Shown: positions 1 through 8,723 of the stretch, piece by piece
Layout of the letters: the number at the start of each line of letters is the position of its first letter
How positions within the stretch are numbered: the first letter of the stretch is position 1
Source: Plantago elongata
Lineage: Eukaryota > Streptophyta > Magnoliopsida > Lamiales > Plantaginaceae
Length of the DNA stretch: 24,659 bases
Reading direction: 5' to 3'
Assembly (NCBI GenBank): GCA_036897095.1
Contig: JAYMSP010002381.1
Coordinates: forward strand, 1 to 24,659
The notes under the pieces: generated by a model
Told to the model about the DNA's origin: nothing
What the model saw: only the letters and a program-made list of their open reading frames with translations
The model's database searches: none
Position numbers and translations under genes: made by a program

Positions 1-78
1 TTATGAAATTTTCTAGATGATCATCATGCAAGATATATAATAAATTTTACTTCTATTTCGATTGTCATAAATTTATCT

Positions 79-189
79 CATATGCACGGTATTTAGAATA
101 TGTTACTACGCAAACCAATAATGTGACCGACTATTCATTCATATGCAAATGATATTTAGAATGATATGCTACGCGAACCAATAATGTGA
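79..189. repeat. short imperfect tandem duplication, about 62-bp period
   Basis: A block starting CATATGCA, running through TATTTAGAAT and ending CAAACCAATAATGTGA at 79-125 recurs at about 140-189, ending CGAACCAATAATGTGA. The copies differ by a few substitutions and short indels. The second copy is partly inside the unassigned minus-strand frame at 131-316. Confidence 0.6.
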
Positions 190-1070
190 TGGAGGTTCTT
201 TGCATCATCTTCATGGGAGGACCAGTTTCCCCTTCATGAGATGCTCCAGCAACTTTCACTTCACCTTTGCTTCTAAGTATGGAATCTTCAGATCTCAGCA
301 AGACAATCACATTCATTACTACACTAATAAAAAATCATAGTAATACTTATATGATGAAATCTCATTTTTAATAATGTAAAGCACACGATATGTTCACGAT
401 GTTAAACTATTATTGAACTTGGTACAAACTCAAACAGATCTATTTCAATGCAAGCATATGGAGCAGAGCAACAATACATTTTTCCAACAATATGTTTGAG
501 GAAGATTTTGTTATTGTCAAGGCAAACATGTTCATTCCTCGTTCATTGCATCATTTCTTGGAATTGTATTATATATATGTTATCTGAGCATTTGGTTCGC
601 GTACAGTGGCCGGAACTTTACCGTAGCTCCGATCTTCTCCATTAAAAAATATATATATTATACAACAGTACGACGCCTTATCACATTAAGAAAAATTGAA
701 GGGCTCAGATTAAATCTTGAAATGATTTAATGATCATAGTACTATGTACAATGTAACGGTACTGTTATTAACTATCTCATTTTTCATTGTTGATTTTGCA
801 ACTAAAGACTAATTACTTACTTTTTCGCTTTTCAATTAAAACTCGTTAAGGACTTGATTTCCTATTATCAAAGAAAATAAACAAAAATAATTTGTATAGA
901 ATATTATGTTAATAAAGTTCGAATTGATTGAGAAATAAGAGAGAGTGAGAAATTAAGAAAATGATGGTAAAATAGAAAATAGGATTAAATAAAGTGCATT
1001 ACATTTGTATACCCAATTGTAGATGTTAATTGCATTACAATTTCATTAGTTATAATTAAGATTGTGCTCT

Positions 1071-1194
1071 CTTGAACTGAGTTTTGCAGAATTGAACTAG
1101 ACTAAGTTGAAATGAACTGAACTGAATTGAATTAAAGTATAAATTATAACTAAGTCGAGTTGAACTAAACTGAACAGAACTAAACTGAAGTGAT
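1071..1194. repeat. degenerate TGAAC/TGAACT short tandem repeat
   Basis: A run of pentamer-to-hexamer words (TTGAACTGAG, TGAACTGAACTGAATTG, TTGAACTAAACTGAAC and similar) fills this interval. It is a decayed short tandem repeat about 600 bp upstream of gene A. No coding or regulatory role is evident. Confidence 0.65.
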
Positions 1195-1644
1195 TTTCAA
1201 TTGAAGATAGCACAATCTATTTATATCTAACTACTTAATTCGAATAAATCAATTACATCTTACAACACAAACTTGACCTTTTTTTAAATTAAAAGTTGTA
1301 AAACTATATATTCACCCTTCTTGAATCATTAATTCCAAAAGAATCCAAACATTTTTAGTTTTTAGCCTTTCTTTATGATTTTTCAAAAACAACCCTATAT
1401 TTTCTACAATTTTTGACAACGAAATGTATCTCAATAGATAAAACGTTTCATCTCTAATTAAAGTTCATGAAGAAAAAAGACCTCTTACTATTTCTCCTTT
1501 CAGTTACGTACCTCCAAAATAATTCAATTAAACTTCAATCAGGTCCATGAATCTTCAAAGTTACAAAATAGGCCTTGAAATTTTACAAAGTTGCAAACCA
1601 GTCCATGACATAAATCGAAAGAAGGAAAAAGTTAATAAAGTTTT

Positions 1645-1802
1645 CGTTAAACAGAATGGCAGTTATAAATGGGGGTTACAAGAAGTCCATTAAGCCTGAG
1701 GTAGTTATTAGTCAGTCTCCTTCTTCTTCACTATTCATTATAACTGACAGACAGATTCATCTCTTCAATTCAAGAAACAGCTTGCAGAGATTTTGATCGA
1801 AA
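1645..1802 (+). promoter_or_regulatory. family promoter and 5' leader of gene A
   Basis: A 36-bp block at 1645-1680 (GTTAAACAGAAT, then GCAGTTATAAAT, then GGTTACA) matches the block at 22151-22186 upstream of gene E with only three differences, and partly matches the regions upstream of C and D. At the position where D and E carry TATATAA, copy A reads GTAGTTATTAG (1701-1711), so its TATA box looks degenerate. A CT/CTT-rich leader follows (about 1716-1730), like the pyrimidine patch of plant core promoters. The region ends in CGAAAATGG at the start codon. Confidence 0.55.
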
Positions 1803-2423
1803 ATGGACACTTATTGCAGAACGGGAATGCTGCCTCCCCCCTTGAACGTAGATATGCAGGCCCTCATCACCCGCAATCCTGTCTCTGTCACACAATGGCT
1901 CCGCGATGCCGAAGCATACTTGTCTTGCCGAACAGTTCAACCCAAGATCGTCTATCTCGCGTTCTTGCCTGAAGGTTACACAGGGGCACCTCACGTCCTG
2001 CAAATCCTCGTCCACTGCCATTGCCTCTTTTATCACATATTTCATGCCCCATCACCCGAAGAGGCAGTGCCCAACTCGCTCAGACAGTTCCTGGAAAACC
2101 GGCACTACAGGTTTGTCGGAGGGAGTGATATGGACTTGGCTGCGCTGAGGCTCTACAGCATCTATCAAATTCGGCTCTACTCGAAAGGTGTGATGGTCAA
2201 CCTGCGGGGAATGAATATCACGGCCCACAGGCCTCCTACGGGTTTAGAAGAAGTTAGTTGGGGGGATGAGATGCTTGGTAATCATGTAATCAGATTCTAT
2301 TTTTTTGAGGGTTTCGCTACTTATCTGTCTACTATGGCATCATACAGACTTATTGGCGGTATCTACACGGCTCTCTCGATTGTTCTTGCTGGAATAAGAT
2401 ATGTATGCGAACCATACCTTTAA
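1803..2423 (+). CDS. family copy A: small intronless protein of unknown function with hydrophobic C-terminus
   Basis: This single-exon frame of 206 codons has the best-preserved family layout in the window. I do not recognise a named domain. The N-terminal motif LPPPLN (10-15) leads into NPVSVTQWL (25-33). Next come QPKIVYLAFLP (46-56), VLQILVHCHCLF (65-76), SLRQFLENRHYRFVG (92-106) and a diverged YSIYQI (118-123). The last 45 or so residues are strongly hydrophobic (IRFYFFEGFATYL at 163-175, then IYTALSIVLAGI at 187-198). This suggests one or two membrane segments near the C-terminus and possibly tail anchoring. The start is fixed by alignment with C, D and E, which all begin just after GAAAATGG or a close variant. 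No signal peptide is apparent. The frame survives alongside broken relatives, which suggests selection, but expression is unknown. Confidence 0.7.
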   Translation: MDTYCRTGMLPPPLNVDMQALITRNPVSVTQWLRDAEAYLSCRTVQPKIVYLAFLPEGYTGAPHVLQILVHCHCLFYHIFHAPSPEEAVPNSLRQFLENRHYRFVGGSDMDLAALRLYSIYQIRLYSKGVMVNLRGMNITAHRPPTGLEEVSWGDEMLGNHVIRFYFFEGFATYLSTMASYRLIGGIYTALSIVLAGIRYVCEPYL

Positions 2424-3400
2424 CGTTTAGATTGAAAAGTTCACCACAAATTGCTCAACCTCCTGCAGATACGAATGGATAGCTAGCTCTTTCAGATATA
2501 GTATCAATTTTAGCTCTTACTCATTGCTTGCTTGCTTGCTTGCTTATAGTCAGATATGGTGTAATCAATTGAAGCATCAAGCATAGACATTATCACTTTG
2601 ATATCTTACTGTGTACTGTGTGTGTTCAAGAACTGAAGCACTCAGTCTCTCTCTGTACAGACATGCTTGTTGGCTACTAATTCAGAAATGTCTTACAGTT
2701 GTTTCTTTCTGCTTTAATTCTGTAGCATGCCAGATTTCTTTCTTAGTTTAGCAAATTAGTATTGCAGAATAACAGAACCATATCGATCAATTTACATCAG
2801 TGAAATTATTAGATCCGGCACTGTATAATGCATTCCATATGCCTTTATTGCCGTCCTTTCATAGCAATGTACGTACCAGCCTTGGGAATCGGTATTGGAC
2901 TTGGAAATTATCTGATGCATGGCCGAAATTACAAAATTTTCTCATCCCCTGCCTGTCTTTCACTTATGAGTTTTCCTAAATTTTGCAACCATAAGTGGAC
3001 GTTTTCGTTCTGCTTTGATACAACAGTTTTCATTGTTTCTTTCTGCTTTGATTCTGTAGCTTGCTGCTTCTTCCTTGATTTAGCAAATTATAGTATTAGA
3101 TGTCAAGTAAATGTGTCATGTGTGCACAAGTAAATTGTGTAATAATAACAGTAAAATGCAAACAATTTACATAAGTGAAACTATTAGATCAATCCAGTAC
3201 TGTATAATACATCCATATGCCTTAACAACGTTATGGCAATGTGCTGGCCTTGTGATAAGTTTCTAGAGGATACTTCTTGTCTCATGGCAGTAAAACTAAA
3301 GGCGGAAACTTGAAGCAATTCAACTGTCCGATAGGGACTAGAATGATTTAGCCACACTATATACTCCACAACACCAATTTGATCATGGTGTACATACTAT
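2424..3400 (+). repeat. shared 3' flank of the gene family (copy A)
   Basis: This noncoding flank recurs after gene E (23247-24150) and, inverted, after gene C (6560-7200); parts recur after B and D. Landmarks are a TTGC/GCTT tetranucleotide run at 2524-2546 (longer here than in other copies), TAATCAATTGAAGCATCAAG at about 2560-2580, the TTTCTTTCTGCTTT boxes near 2703 and 3036, and GTCCGATAGGG near 3327. Open frames such as 2828-3133 are not conserved as protein between copies and are not called genes. The first part probably holds the 3'UTR of gene A. Confidence 0.65.
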
Positions 3401-3405
3401 ATGAC

Positions 3406-4362
3406 TTAAATGTCATCTTTGGCATTGTTATTCAGACATGGCTTAGCTTATTACTCCCAATCTTGCTAGCTTATGGTACTATACACGACCATCGAAGGGC
3501 TCTGTCCTGTATTAAATACTACTAGGACTTAATTGTCACCTTTGGCATTGCTATTCATTGTCTCAGCTTATGGTTGGTAATGCCATGTAACCATACAAAC
3601 ACGACTATCGATCAGGGGCACTGTGCTGTTCTTGGAGCTGCCTCCTCCATGGCAGGTTCAATGAGGATGACAGTTTCCATCTGCATCATTTTTATTGAAC
3701 TTACTAACAATCTCCTATGTTTACCGATCACATATGATCGTTATTCTATTTACTAAAACTCTAGGAGACTGCTTCAGCCCGAGAATCTGCCAAAACCATT
3801 ATGGAATTCAAAGGACTGCCTTTCCTGGATGCAAATTCCCAGCCATGGATGAGCACATTACCGTTATGAGCTTGTAGGCTTCAAGCCGATAGCTATTCCT
3901 CTCTCTGCAACCGGGAGAGTGAGTCGTCGTATTTTGGAAATAATCAAGTGCTGAAGAAGTGGTTTTGGCAAGAAAGACAGAAGAACATAAGAATGGGAAG
4001 TTGCAGAGGAATTTAACGACACATTATTGGCTGAAAGAGAAAGCATCAACCTTGATTCACATCACATACCACCTCGCACACTGGTTGAAACCGTCTCAAT
4101 AGCCAAGGCAATGGTTCTCTTTCAGCAATTAGGCTTTCGTTACCTGCTCGTCTTACCTAAACATCAAGCTGCACCCGGGGTAAGTTACAAACCAGGATTT
4201 TGTCTATTTATGTAATGCTAAACAATGGTAAAGATGCAATAGAATTGACCTTGTGTCATCGCAGGTATTGCCTGTCGCAGAATCTTGTGTAGGCCGGATT
4301 TTTGAGTTGAAAACATCCTGAGAGTCTTTCCTCATCTAGCAAGGACAAAGGGAATTAAGTAA
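3406..4362 (+). pseudogene. CLC chloride channel/antiporter pseudogene, 3' portion
   Basis: This is a decayed 3' part of a plant CLC-type anion channel/exchanger, a membrane protein typical of vacuolar and other endomembranes. Recognisable pieces in order are IDQG-AVLGAAS and AGSMRMTVSICIIFIELTNN (about 3610-3715); a second frame reading KTLGDCFSP (about 3751-3783); a third frame reading FKGLPFLDANSQPWM (from 3807); and the second CBS domain with SIAKAMVLFQQLGFRYLLVLP (about 4100-4160). A GT donor at 4180 and an AG acceptor ending at 4264 still bound an 85-bp intron. The last exon keeps FPHLARTKG (about 4330-4353) and a stop at 4360-4362. At least two frame changes and an upstream partial duplication (about 3406-3516) with internal deletions show it is non-functional. 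The intron shows it is a genomic copy, not a retrocopy. It ends 290 bp before family copy B. Confidence 0.8.
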
Positions 4363-4652
4363 AAGCAGATGTTGGTCGAGTTCCCAACACAAATTAACAG
4401 CAACGTTCAAAGTATTCTTCCACAACAAATTATTATTTTCATGATTCATTCCTTAAAGTGTAACACTAGATCTCCTAGAAAATCTCAACAACAAATTAAG
4501 ACTTCCAGCTTATTCGAAACAAACTAACGTTATTCTTCCACAAAATAAAGTTAGTCATCCTGCAAATTTTGTAAAAAGATACTAACAAAGTATATCTATA
4601 TATACCCAACTTTACACTACTCTATCATCTCTTCCAGGTATCGAAATCGAAA
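4363..4652. other. spacer between CLC pseudogene end and copy B
   Basis: The first part (about 4363-4425) is shared with sequence beyond the inverted CLC remnant (about 6150-6200), so the duplicated block extended past the CLC stop. The region just upstream of B has an AT-rich TATATCTATATATA stretch at about 4591-4605 but lacks the GGCGGTTACA box seen upstream of A, C, D and E. The start context ATCGAAAATGGAG is kept. Confidence 0.5.
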
Positions 4653-5230
4653 ATGGAGCGTGAGCGTGATCTAAGGTCCATAGAGTTGCCTTACCCCTGC
4701 GTTAACAAAGATATCATGGCCACTGTCACCCACAATCCTGAGGTTGTAACAGAATGGATCGCCAATATCGAATGGTACTTGTCTCGCTCAATAATTATTC
4801 CCAAAATCGTCTCTCTCTCGCATTCTTGCCTCAACAATCCTCTGACATACCAGCCGTCCTGCTAATCCTCATCAACTACCGTTGCCTCTTCTTCCACCAA
4901 CCTGCTCATCCCCCGCCCCATCTGCCCTACTTGCTCAGACAGTTCCTGGCGAACAGGCTCTACACATTTGTTGGAACCTCTGTTGACTTATCTCTTGCGA
5001 GGTTCTACAATTACTATCAAACCAGGGGTAGTGCCACGCGGACACTGGAGCAGGGTTCGCGTTCGATTTCTCCACAATTGATTTGATGCTTAGGGAGCTT
5101 TCTGCTCTTCATATGAATTCCTCAGAAAGTGATTCGACGACGGTCAGGGAGCTTGCTGGTCATCAAATCATATGATTTTGCCTCGACGCATTCATTTCTT
5201 TTCGGATGATTTTGGGTATGCATAAAATTA
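4653..5230 (+). pseudogene. family copy B, frameshifted pseudogene
   Basis: This copy begins with a normal family N-terminus (THNPEVVTEWIANIEWYLS, then IPKIVSLS) but changes frame inside a CT run at about 4810-4819. Compared with GTCTATCTCGCG in copy A, B reads GTCTCTCTCTCG, which is two extra bases and fits replication slippage. The following frame carries the rest of the core (LAFLPQQSS, RCLFFHQPAHPP, LLRQFLANRLYTFVGTSVD, NYYQTRGSATRTLE) until a stop ending at 5086. Beyond that, fragments resembling the RELAxxQII tail of copy D persist to about 5230 with further stops. No intact product is expected. It also lacks the family promoter box. Confidence 0.8.
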
Positions 5231-5289
5231 CTTCCGGTTTCTGCTTGCATCTTCTTCTTACACAGCTAGTATGATACTACCACTTACAG

Positions 5290-5600
5290 AGAGATATAGT
5301 ATCAATTTAGCTCTTACTGATTGCTTGATTATAGTCAGGTGTGCTAGATTTGTAATGAATTGAAGCATCAAGTATTGACAATGATGATTGATCCTTATGA
5401 AACTAGTTTCAGGAAGAAGAGTTTAATTCAGCCTAGCTATCCATGGTCTCGTAGGTTTTTCCTATGTACGATGCAATGCCTAGATTTTGAAAGAATTAAA
5501 AAATTTCGTAAAATGGTGCACCTTAACTATCAACAGTATTGTTGGACCAAACATATCAGGAGTGTCAACTCCATTCAAGTAAGGTTTGATTTCAGGAACT
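5290..5600 (+). repeat. 3' flank of copy B, duplicated downstream of copy D
   Basis: The first part has the family 3' landmarks (GATTGCTTGATTATAGTCAG, then AATTGAAGCATCAAG). From about 5386, starting ATTGATCCTTATGAAACTAG, the sequence matches the region after gene D from about 9137 through ATCAGGAGTGTCAACTCC (about 5558 and 9358), with indels. The two copies diverge abruptly just after CATTCAAGTAAG (about 5585 and 9389), where a copia fragment begins in the B copy. The 98-codon frame at 5360-5656 spans this junction and is not a gene. Confidence 0.65.
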
Positions 5601-5907
5601 CCAGGTCTATAACACCATTACCTATTGGTGTTAAACCAGTCAGCTGTAAGCTGTAAGTACGTCTTTAAAACAAAGCTCAACTCCAAAGGTGAGATTGATA
5701 GACATAAAGCCAGATTAGTGGCTAAAAGGCTTCACTCAGACTTATGGCATAGATTACACAGAGACTTTCAGTCCTGTAGCCAAACTCACCACTGTTAAAT
5801 TATTTCTTGCCATTGCTGCAAATCATTGGCATTTGGAGCAGCTAGATGTTCCTAATGCATTTCTCAATGGAGATCTGCATGAAGACATCTGCATGACTCT
5901 TTATGGT
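5601..5907 (+). mobile_element. Ty1/copia retrotransposon remnant (reverse transcriptase domain)
   Basis: Frames across this interval encode the start of a copia-type reverse transcriptase (RVT_2 family): LPIGVKPVSCK, then KTKLNSKGEID with HKARLVAK, then after a frame change GFTQTYGIDYTETFSPVAKL and LDVPNAFLNGDL. The reading is broken by a small tandem duplication of GCTGTAA near 5645-5656 and by an extra base in the A run of GCTAAAAGGC (5721-5730). Homology stops soon after DICMTLYG. No LTR, integrase or RNase H was seen. It is an old truncated fragment in the same orientation as copies A and B. Confidence 0.8.
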
Positions 5908-6198
5908 TTGTTCATCAATAAATAGGGTATATTCGATTTTATAACTATGCTATTGGATGGTTCACTTATATATATACATCAAGTGAAGTCAAATGGTATA
6001 ATTCAAGAATAGAAAGCACTCGAACTGGCACCATATTCACTTGGATCATTTACTCTTAACTTTAATGTGTCAATTGCTCCAGGAGCAATGAGCCAATGAC
6101 AAATCTACCATGGATACAAGATGAACATGTGAGTGAGCAACTTCAGTGGGCCTGGAGTTTGAACATTGCTGATAATTTGAGTTGGAAACTTGAAACAG
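5908..6198. other. spacer with no supported gene
   Basis: I find no coding signal here. There is an AT microsatellite-like run (TATATATATA near 5968) and a near-perfect palindrome, ATTGCTCC-A-GGAGCAAT, near 6070-6086. From about 6150 the minus strand matches sequence beyond the CLC stop in the A block (about 4363-4425). Confidence 0.4.
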
Positions 6199-6550
6199 CT
6201 CCCTGTATCTTTGCCAGATGACCTAGCTCTCAGGATGTTTTCATGGATATAGAGACCCTGATCGACGGTAAATTATGAACTGGCTGTCATCAAGGATGCT
6301 GCCCCCAAGAACAGCCTAATCGATGGTCGTGTATGGTTCCATGGCAATACCAACCAACCATACGATCATACGCCGAGCCAGTGAGCAAGATTGGGAGGAA
6401 TAGACCAGAAGGAATAGCAATGCCCATGGTGAAAATCCCTAGTGTATAATACATCATAAAGAAAATTCCAAGGGCAGTGTGGAATTGTGCAAAATTGAAA
6501 TTCCATATCCTAGTGTCTATGGAGAAGATGTTTTTGACAGCATCAAGATT
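6199..6550 (-). pseudogene. CLC chloride channel/antiporter remnant in the inverted copy-C block
   Basis: Read on the minus strand, this keeps a long collinear CLC segment. DAVKNIFS begins at about 6544 and leads into a hydrophobic segment and IAIPSGLFLPILLTGSAY (about 6360-6420). That piece includes the GxFxP motif (GLFLP), one of the conserved selectivity motifs of CLC proteins. A frame from 6457 to a stop at 6290 is open, but its last residues are out of the CLC frame. The sequence then jumps, after a degraded GAAS region, to material matching the final CLC exon (6199-6242; compare 4308-4350), implying an internal deletion of roughly 0.6-0.7 kb relative to the A block. It is clearly non-functional. 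It covers exons further 5' than the A-block remnant. Confidence 0.75.
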
Positions 6551-6559
6551 GGTTCGCGT

Positions 6560-7200
6560 CTGCGGAGTAGTGTGGCTGAATCGTTCTAGTACCCTACCAG
6601 ACAGTCGAATTGCTTTAAGTTTCCGCCTTTAATTTTACTGCCGTGAGACAACAAGTATCCTTTTGGAAGTTATCAAAAGGCCGGCACGTTGCTATGAAAG
6701 GAGGCCAGTTAAGGCATATGGATACAGTACTGTATTGATCTAATAGTTTCACTGATGGAGAATGTTTGCATTTTACTGTAATTAATACTCAATGTTCTTA
6801 TGAACATCTTCTTGACAAGCACGTGACTATAATTTGCTAAAATCAAGGAATAAAGCTGCAAGATACAGAATCAAAGCAGAAAGACACAAAGAAATGTAAA
6901 ACTGAAACATTCATGAAAAACCATAAGCGAAAGACGCGATGAGAAAATTTTATTCGTCGCCCCTGCATCAGATAATAACCAATCCTGATTCTTTGAAGAA
7001 ACAAGCACACAACCTTAAGATATTTCTGAGTCAGTAGCAAACAAACAAGAGGCATATCTAAAGACACAGATTTTTAGTACTTCAGTTCTTGAAAACACAT
7101 AGTATAGTATCAAAGTAAAGTTCATGTATGCTTCGATTGATCACATATCTGATATATCTATAAAAGCTAGAACAATTTGTGGTAAAGTACTTATCATCTA
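6560..7200 (-). repeat. shared 3' flank of the gene family, inverted (copy C)
   Basis: The reverse complement matches the flanks of A and E in the same order: GAAGCAT and TTCAAGAACTGAAG near gene C, the box GTCTTTCGCTTATGGTTTTT (about 6920-6945), TTCTGCTTTGATTCTGTA, then ACTATTAGATCAAT (about 6735-6750), GGCGGAAACTT and the AGGGTACTAGAACGAT segment leading into the CLC remnant. The 74-codon minus frame at 6843-7067 lies inside this repeat and is not conserved as protein in the other copies. Confidence 0.65.
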
Positions 7201-7224
7201 CGTTCACTGATCATATACTTTTCT

Positions 7225-7815
7225 TCATTCTCTTGAGCGGATAATTGCAGCAAGAATAACAAAGAGAGCCCCCAAGAAACCGGTAATTTCTGCATATATA
7301 AGCATAGCAATCAGACAAGAAGAGACACCATCGATACAACATAAGATGATTTGATCACCAGCAAGCTCCAAATCCGTCCAATCACCTGAGGAATCCACAG
7401 GTGGCCTTAACGTGTACCTCTGCTCCACAGTTCTCCTCCAAGTAGCATTACCCCCAATGTGATAGTACCTGTACAGCCTCTCCAGACCCGATTCCATAGT
7501 GCTTCCGAGAAATGTGTAGCGCCTGTTTGCCAGGAACAGTCTGAGCGAGTCGGGCATTTGGGGTGGGCCATGGGCTAGCTGGATGAATAGGCAATAGTGG
7601 TGTACGAGGATTTGCAGGATGTCAGGTCTCCCGTTGGATTGATTAGGCAAGACTGCGAGAAAGACTAACTTGAGGCAAACTGTCGGGAGAGACTTAAAGT
7701 GTGAATTGACAATGTTGATCCACAGTCTGACAATGGCAGGATTGTTGGTGATAACGACCCTGATTGCTGCGTCGATGGGGCGATTCATTCGTACGACTCC
7801 ATGTTTATAGGCCAT
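7225..7815 (-). CDS. family copy C: small intronless protein of unknown function with hydrophobic C-terminus
   Basis: The frame gives 196 residues from the start I prefer, at 7813-7815 (GAAAATGGCC context). The open frame continues 41 codons upstream to 7938, but that part is the shared promoter and CT-rich leader of the family read as codons, so the upstream ATG is probably not used. Core motifs are NNPAIVRLWI (24-33), LKLVFLAVLP (48-57), ILQILVHHYCLF (66-77), AHGPPQMPDSLRLFLANRRYTFLGS (81-105) and YYHIGGNA (117-124). The C-terminal 40 residues are highly hydrophobic (IILCCIDGVSSCLIAMLIY, then FLGALFVILAAII) and end in RSRE, suggesting membrane anchoring with a short charged tail. The gene is divergent from D across 347 bp. 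No function is assigned. Confidence 0.7.
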   Translation of the reverse strand: MAYKHGVVRMNRPIDAAIRVVITNNPAIVRLWINIVNSHFKSLPTVCLKLVFLAVLPNQSNGRPDILQILVHHYCLFIQLAHGPPQMPDSLRLFLANRRYTFLGSTMESGLERLYRYYHIGGNATWRRTVEQRYTLRPPVDSSGDWTDLELAGDQIILCCIDGVSSCLIAMLIYAEITGFLGALFVILAAIIRSRE

Positions 7816-8162
7816 TTTCGATATATATGTTTGTTGAAGAGAATTATAATGAGTAGAGAAGGAGGAGGAGACTAATCCATCAGTTTTCTGAATGTTTATA
7901 GAACTACCAGACTTAACAGATATGCTTGTAACCGCCATGATTGTGATTCTGTTAACGGAAAATTAAACTGCTAGCTTAATTTAGTTGGTTAGTGTCTAAA
8001 ATTAATTAATTTAAACAATAATGGCGGTTACAGCAAGTCTGTTAAACCTGTAACTTAGTTATATAAATATTCAGAAAACAGATGGATTAGTCTCCTTCTT
8101 CTTCTTCTTCTTCCCTACTCATTATAACTGATAGATCTCTTCAAGAAACAGAGATATCAAAA
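7816..8162. promoter_or_regulatory. shared bidirectional promoter region between copies C and D
   Basis: The two start codons face away from each other across 347 bp, and the region is an imperfect inverted repeat: each half carries a family promoter. For C (minus) the box GTTAACAGAAT...GGCGGTTACA spans 7927-7960, with TATAAAC at 7894-7900. For D (plus), TTTAAACAATAATGGCGGTTACA spans about 8010-8032, and TATATAAAT is at 8060-8068, about 100 bp before the ATG. CT/CTT-rich leaders follow on both sides (about 7857-7870 and 8090-8114). The centre (about 7961-8009) is AT-rich. The arrangement suggests an inverted duplication of the gene with its promoter. Confidence 0.6.
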
Positions 8163-8723
8163 ATGGCGTATCAAATCAGAGTCCTGCGTTTTCCTCCCCC
8201 TTTGAACGGAACAATCCGGGCCACTATCACCCATGATCCTGCCGTTGTCACACAATGGATCACCAATGTCAGTGCATACTTGTCTCTCCCAAGAGTTCGA
8301 CCCAAGTTCGTCTATCTCGCACTCTTGCCTGAACAATCCTTTGAGATCCCTCATGTCCTGCAAATCCTCGTCCATCGAGAATGCCTCTTTATTCAGCTAG
8401 CTCATGCCCGGCGCCAAATGCCCGACTCGCTCAGATGGTTCCTGGCGAACAGCCACTATACATTTGTCGGAAGCTATATAGATTTCGCTCTGTCGAGGCT
8501 GCACTTCTACTATCAAATTGGGAGTAATTCCACTCAGAGTCTGGAGTTGTGGTACAGGTTCAGGCCTCCTCTCAAAACTGATTGGACAGTTAGGGAGCTT
8601 GCTCCGTATCAAATCATATTTTGTCTTGTCGAAGGTGTCACTTCTTATCTGATTGCTGTGGCTAGATATAAGGTTTCTGCCACCTACAGAGCTGTCTGCG
8701 ATGTTACTGCTACACTTAACTGA
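8163..8723 (+). CDS. family copy D: small intronless protein of unknown function
   Basis: This frame of 186 codons carries the full family core: PPPLNGTIRATITHDPAVVTQWI spans residues 11-33, RPKFVYLALLPEQ 46-58, VLQILVHRECLF 65-76, MPDSLRWFLANSHYTFVGS 86-104 and FYYQIGSN 115-122. The tail has RPPLKTDWTVRELAPYQIIFCL, then EGVTSYLIAVA (157-167). It is less hydrophobic than A or C and ends in a polar VTATLN, so membrane anchoring is less certain here. It has the clearest TATA box of the family and shares its upstream region with C. I do not recognise the family. The intact frame and conserved motifs argue for a real gene. Confidence 0.72.
   Translation: MAYQIRVLRFPPPLNGTIRATITHDPAVVTQWITNVSAYLSLPRVRPKFVYLALLPEQSFEIPHVLQILVHRECLFIQLAHARRQMPDSLRWFLANSHYTFVGSYIDFALSRLHFYYQIGSNSTQSLELWYRFRPPLKTDWTVRELAPYQIIFCLVEGVTSYLIAVARYKVSATYRAVCDVTATLN

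Larger units (their letters stand above)
1..1640. other. AT-rich intergenic stretch, no supported gene
   Basis: I find no gene I can support here. The stretch is AT-rich with scattered homopolymer runs. A 61-codon minus-strand frame at 131-316 has fairly balanced composition (it includes GETGPPMKMMQRTS) and could be a fragment of an old exon, but I do not recognise the family and see no supporting splice structure. The + frame at 448-645 looks like chance. Two local repeats are listed separately. Confidence 0.5.

Noticed and set aside
2828..3133. 101-codon frame downstream of gene A
   Set aside because: The equivalent DNA downstream of C and E does not preserve this frame, so it is noncoding flank.
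3574..4215. A working CLC gene built from the neighbouring open frames
   Set aside because: The CLC pieces lie in at least three frames with an upstream partial duplication and deletions, and most of the protein is missing, so it can only be a pseudogene.
6070..6086. Palindrome ATTGCTCC-A-GGAGCAAT as an operator or terminator
   Set aside because: A single short palindrome in plant spacer DNA without supporting context is likely chance.
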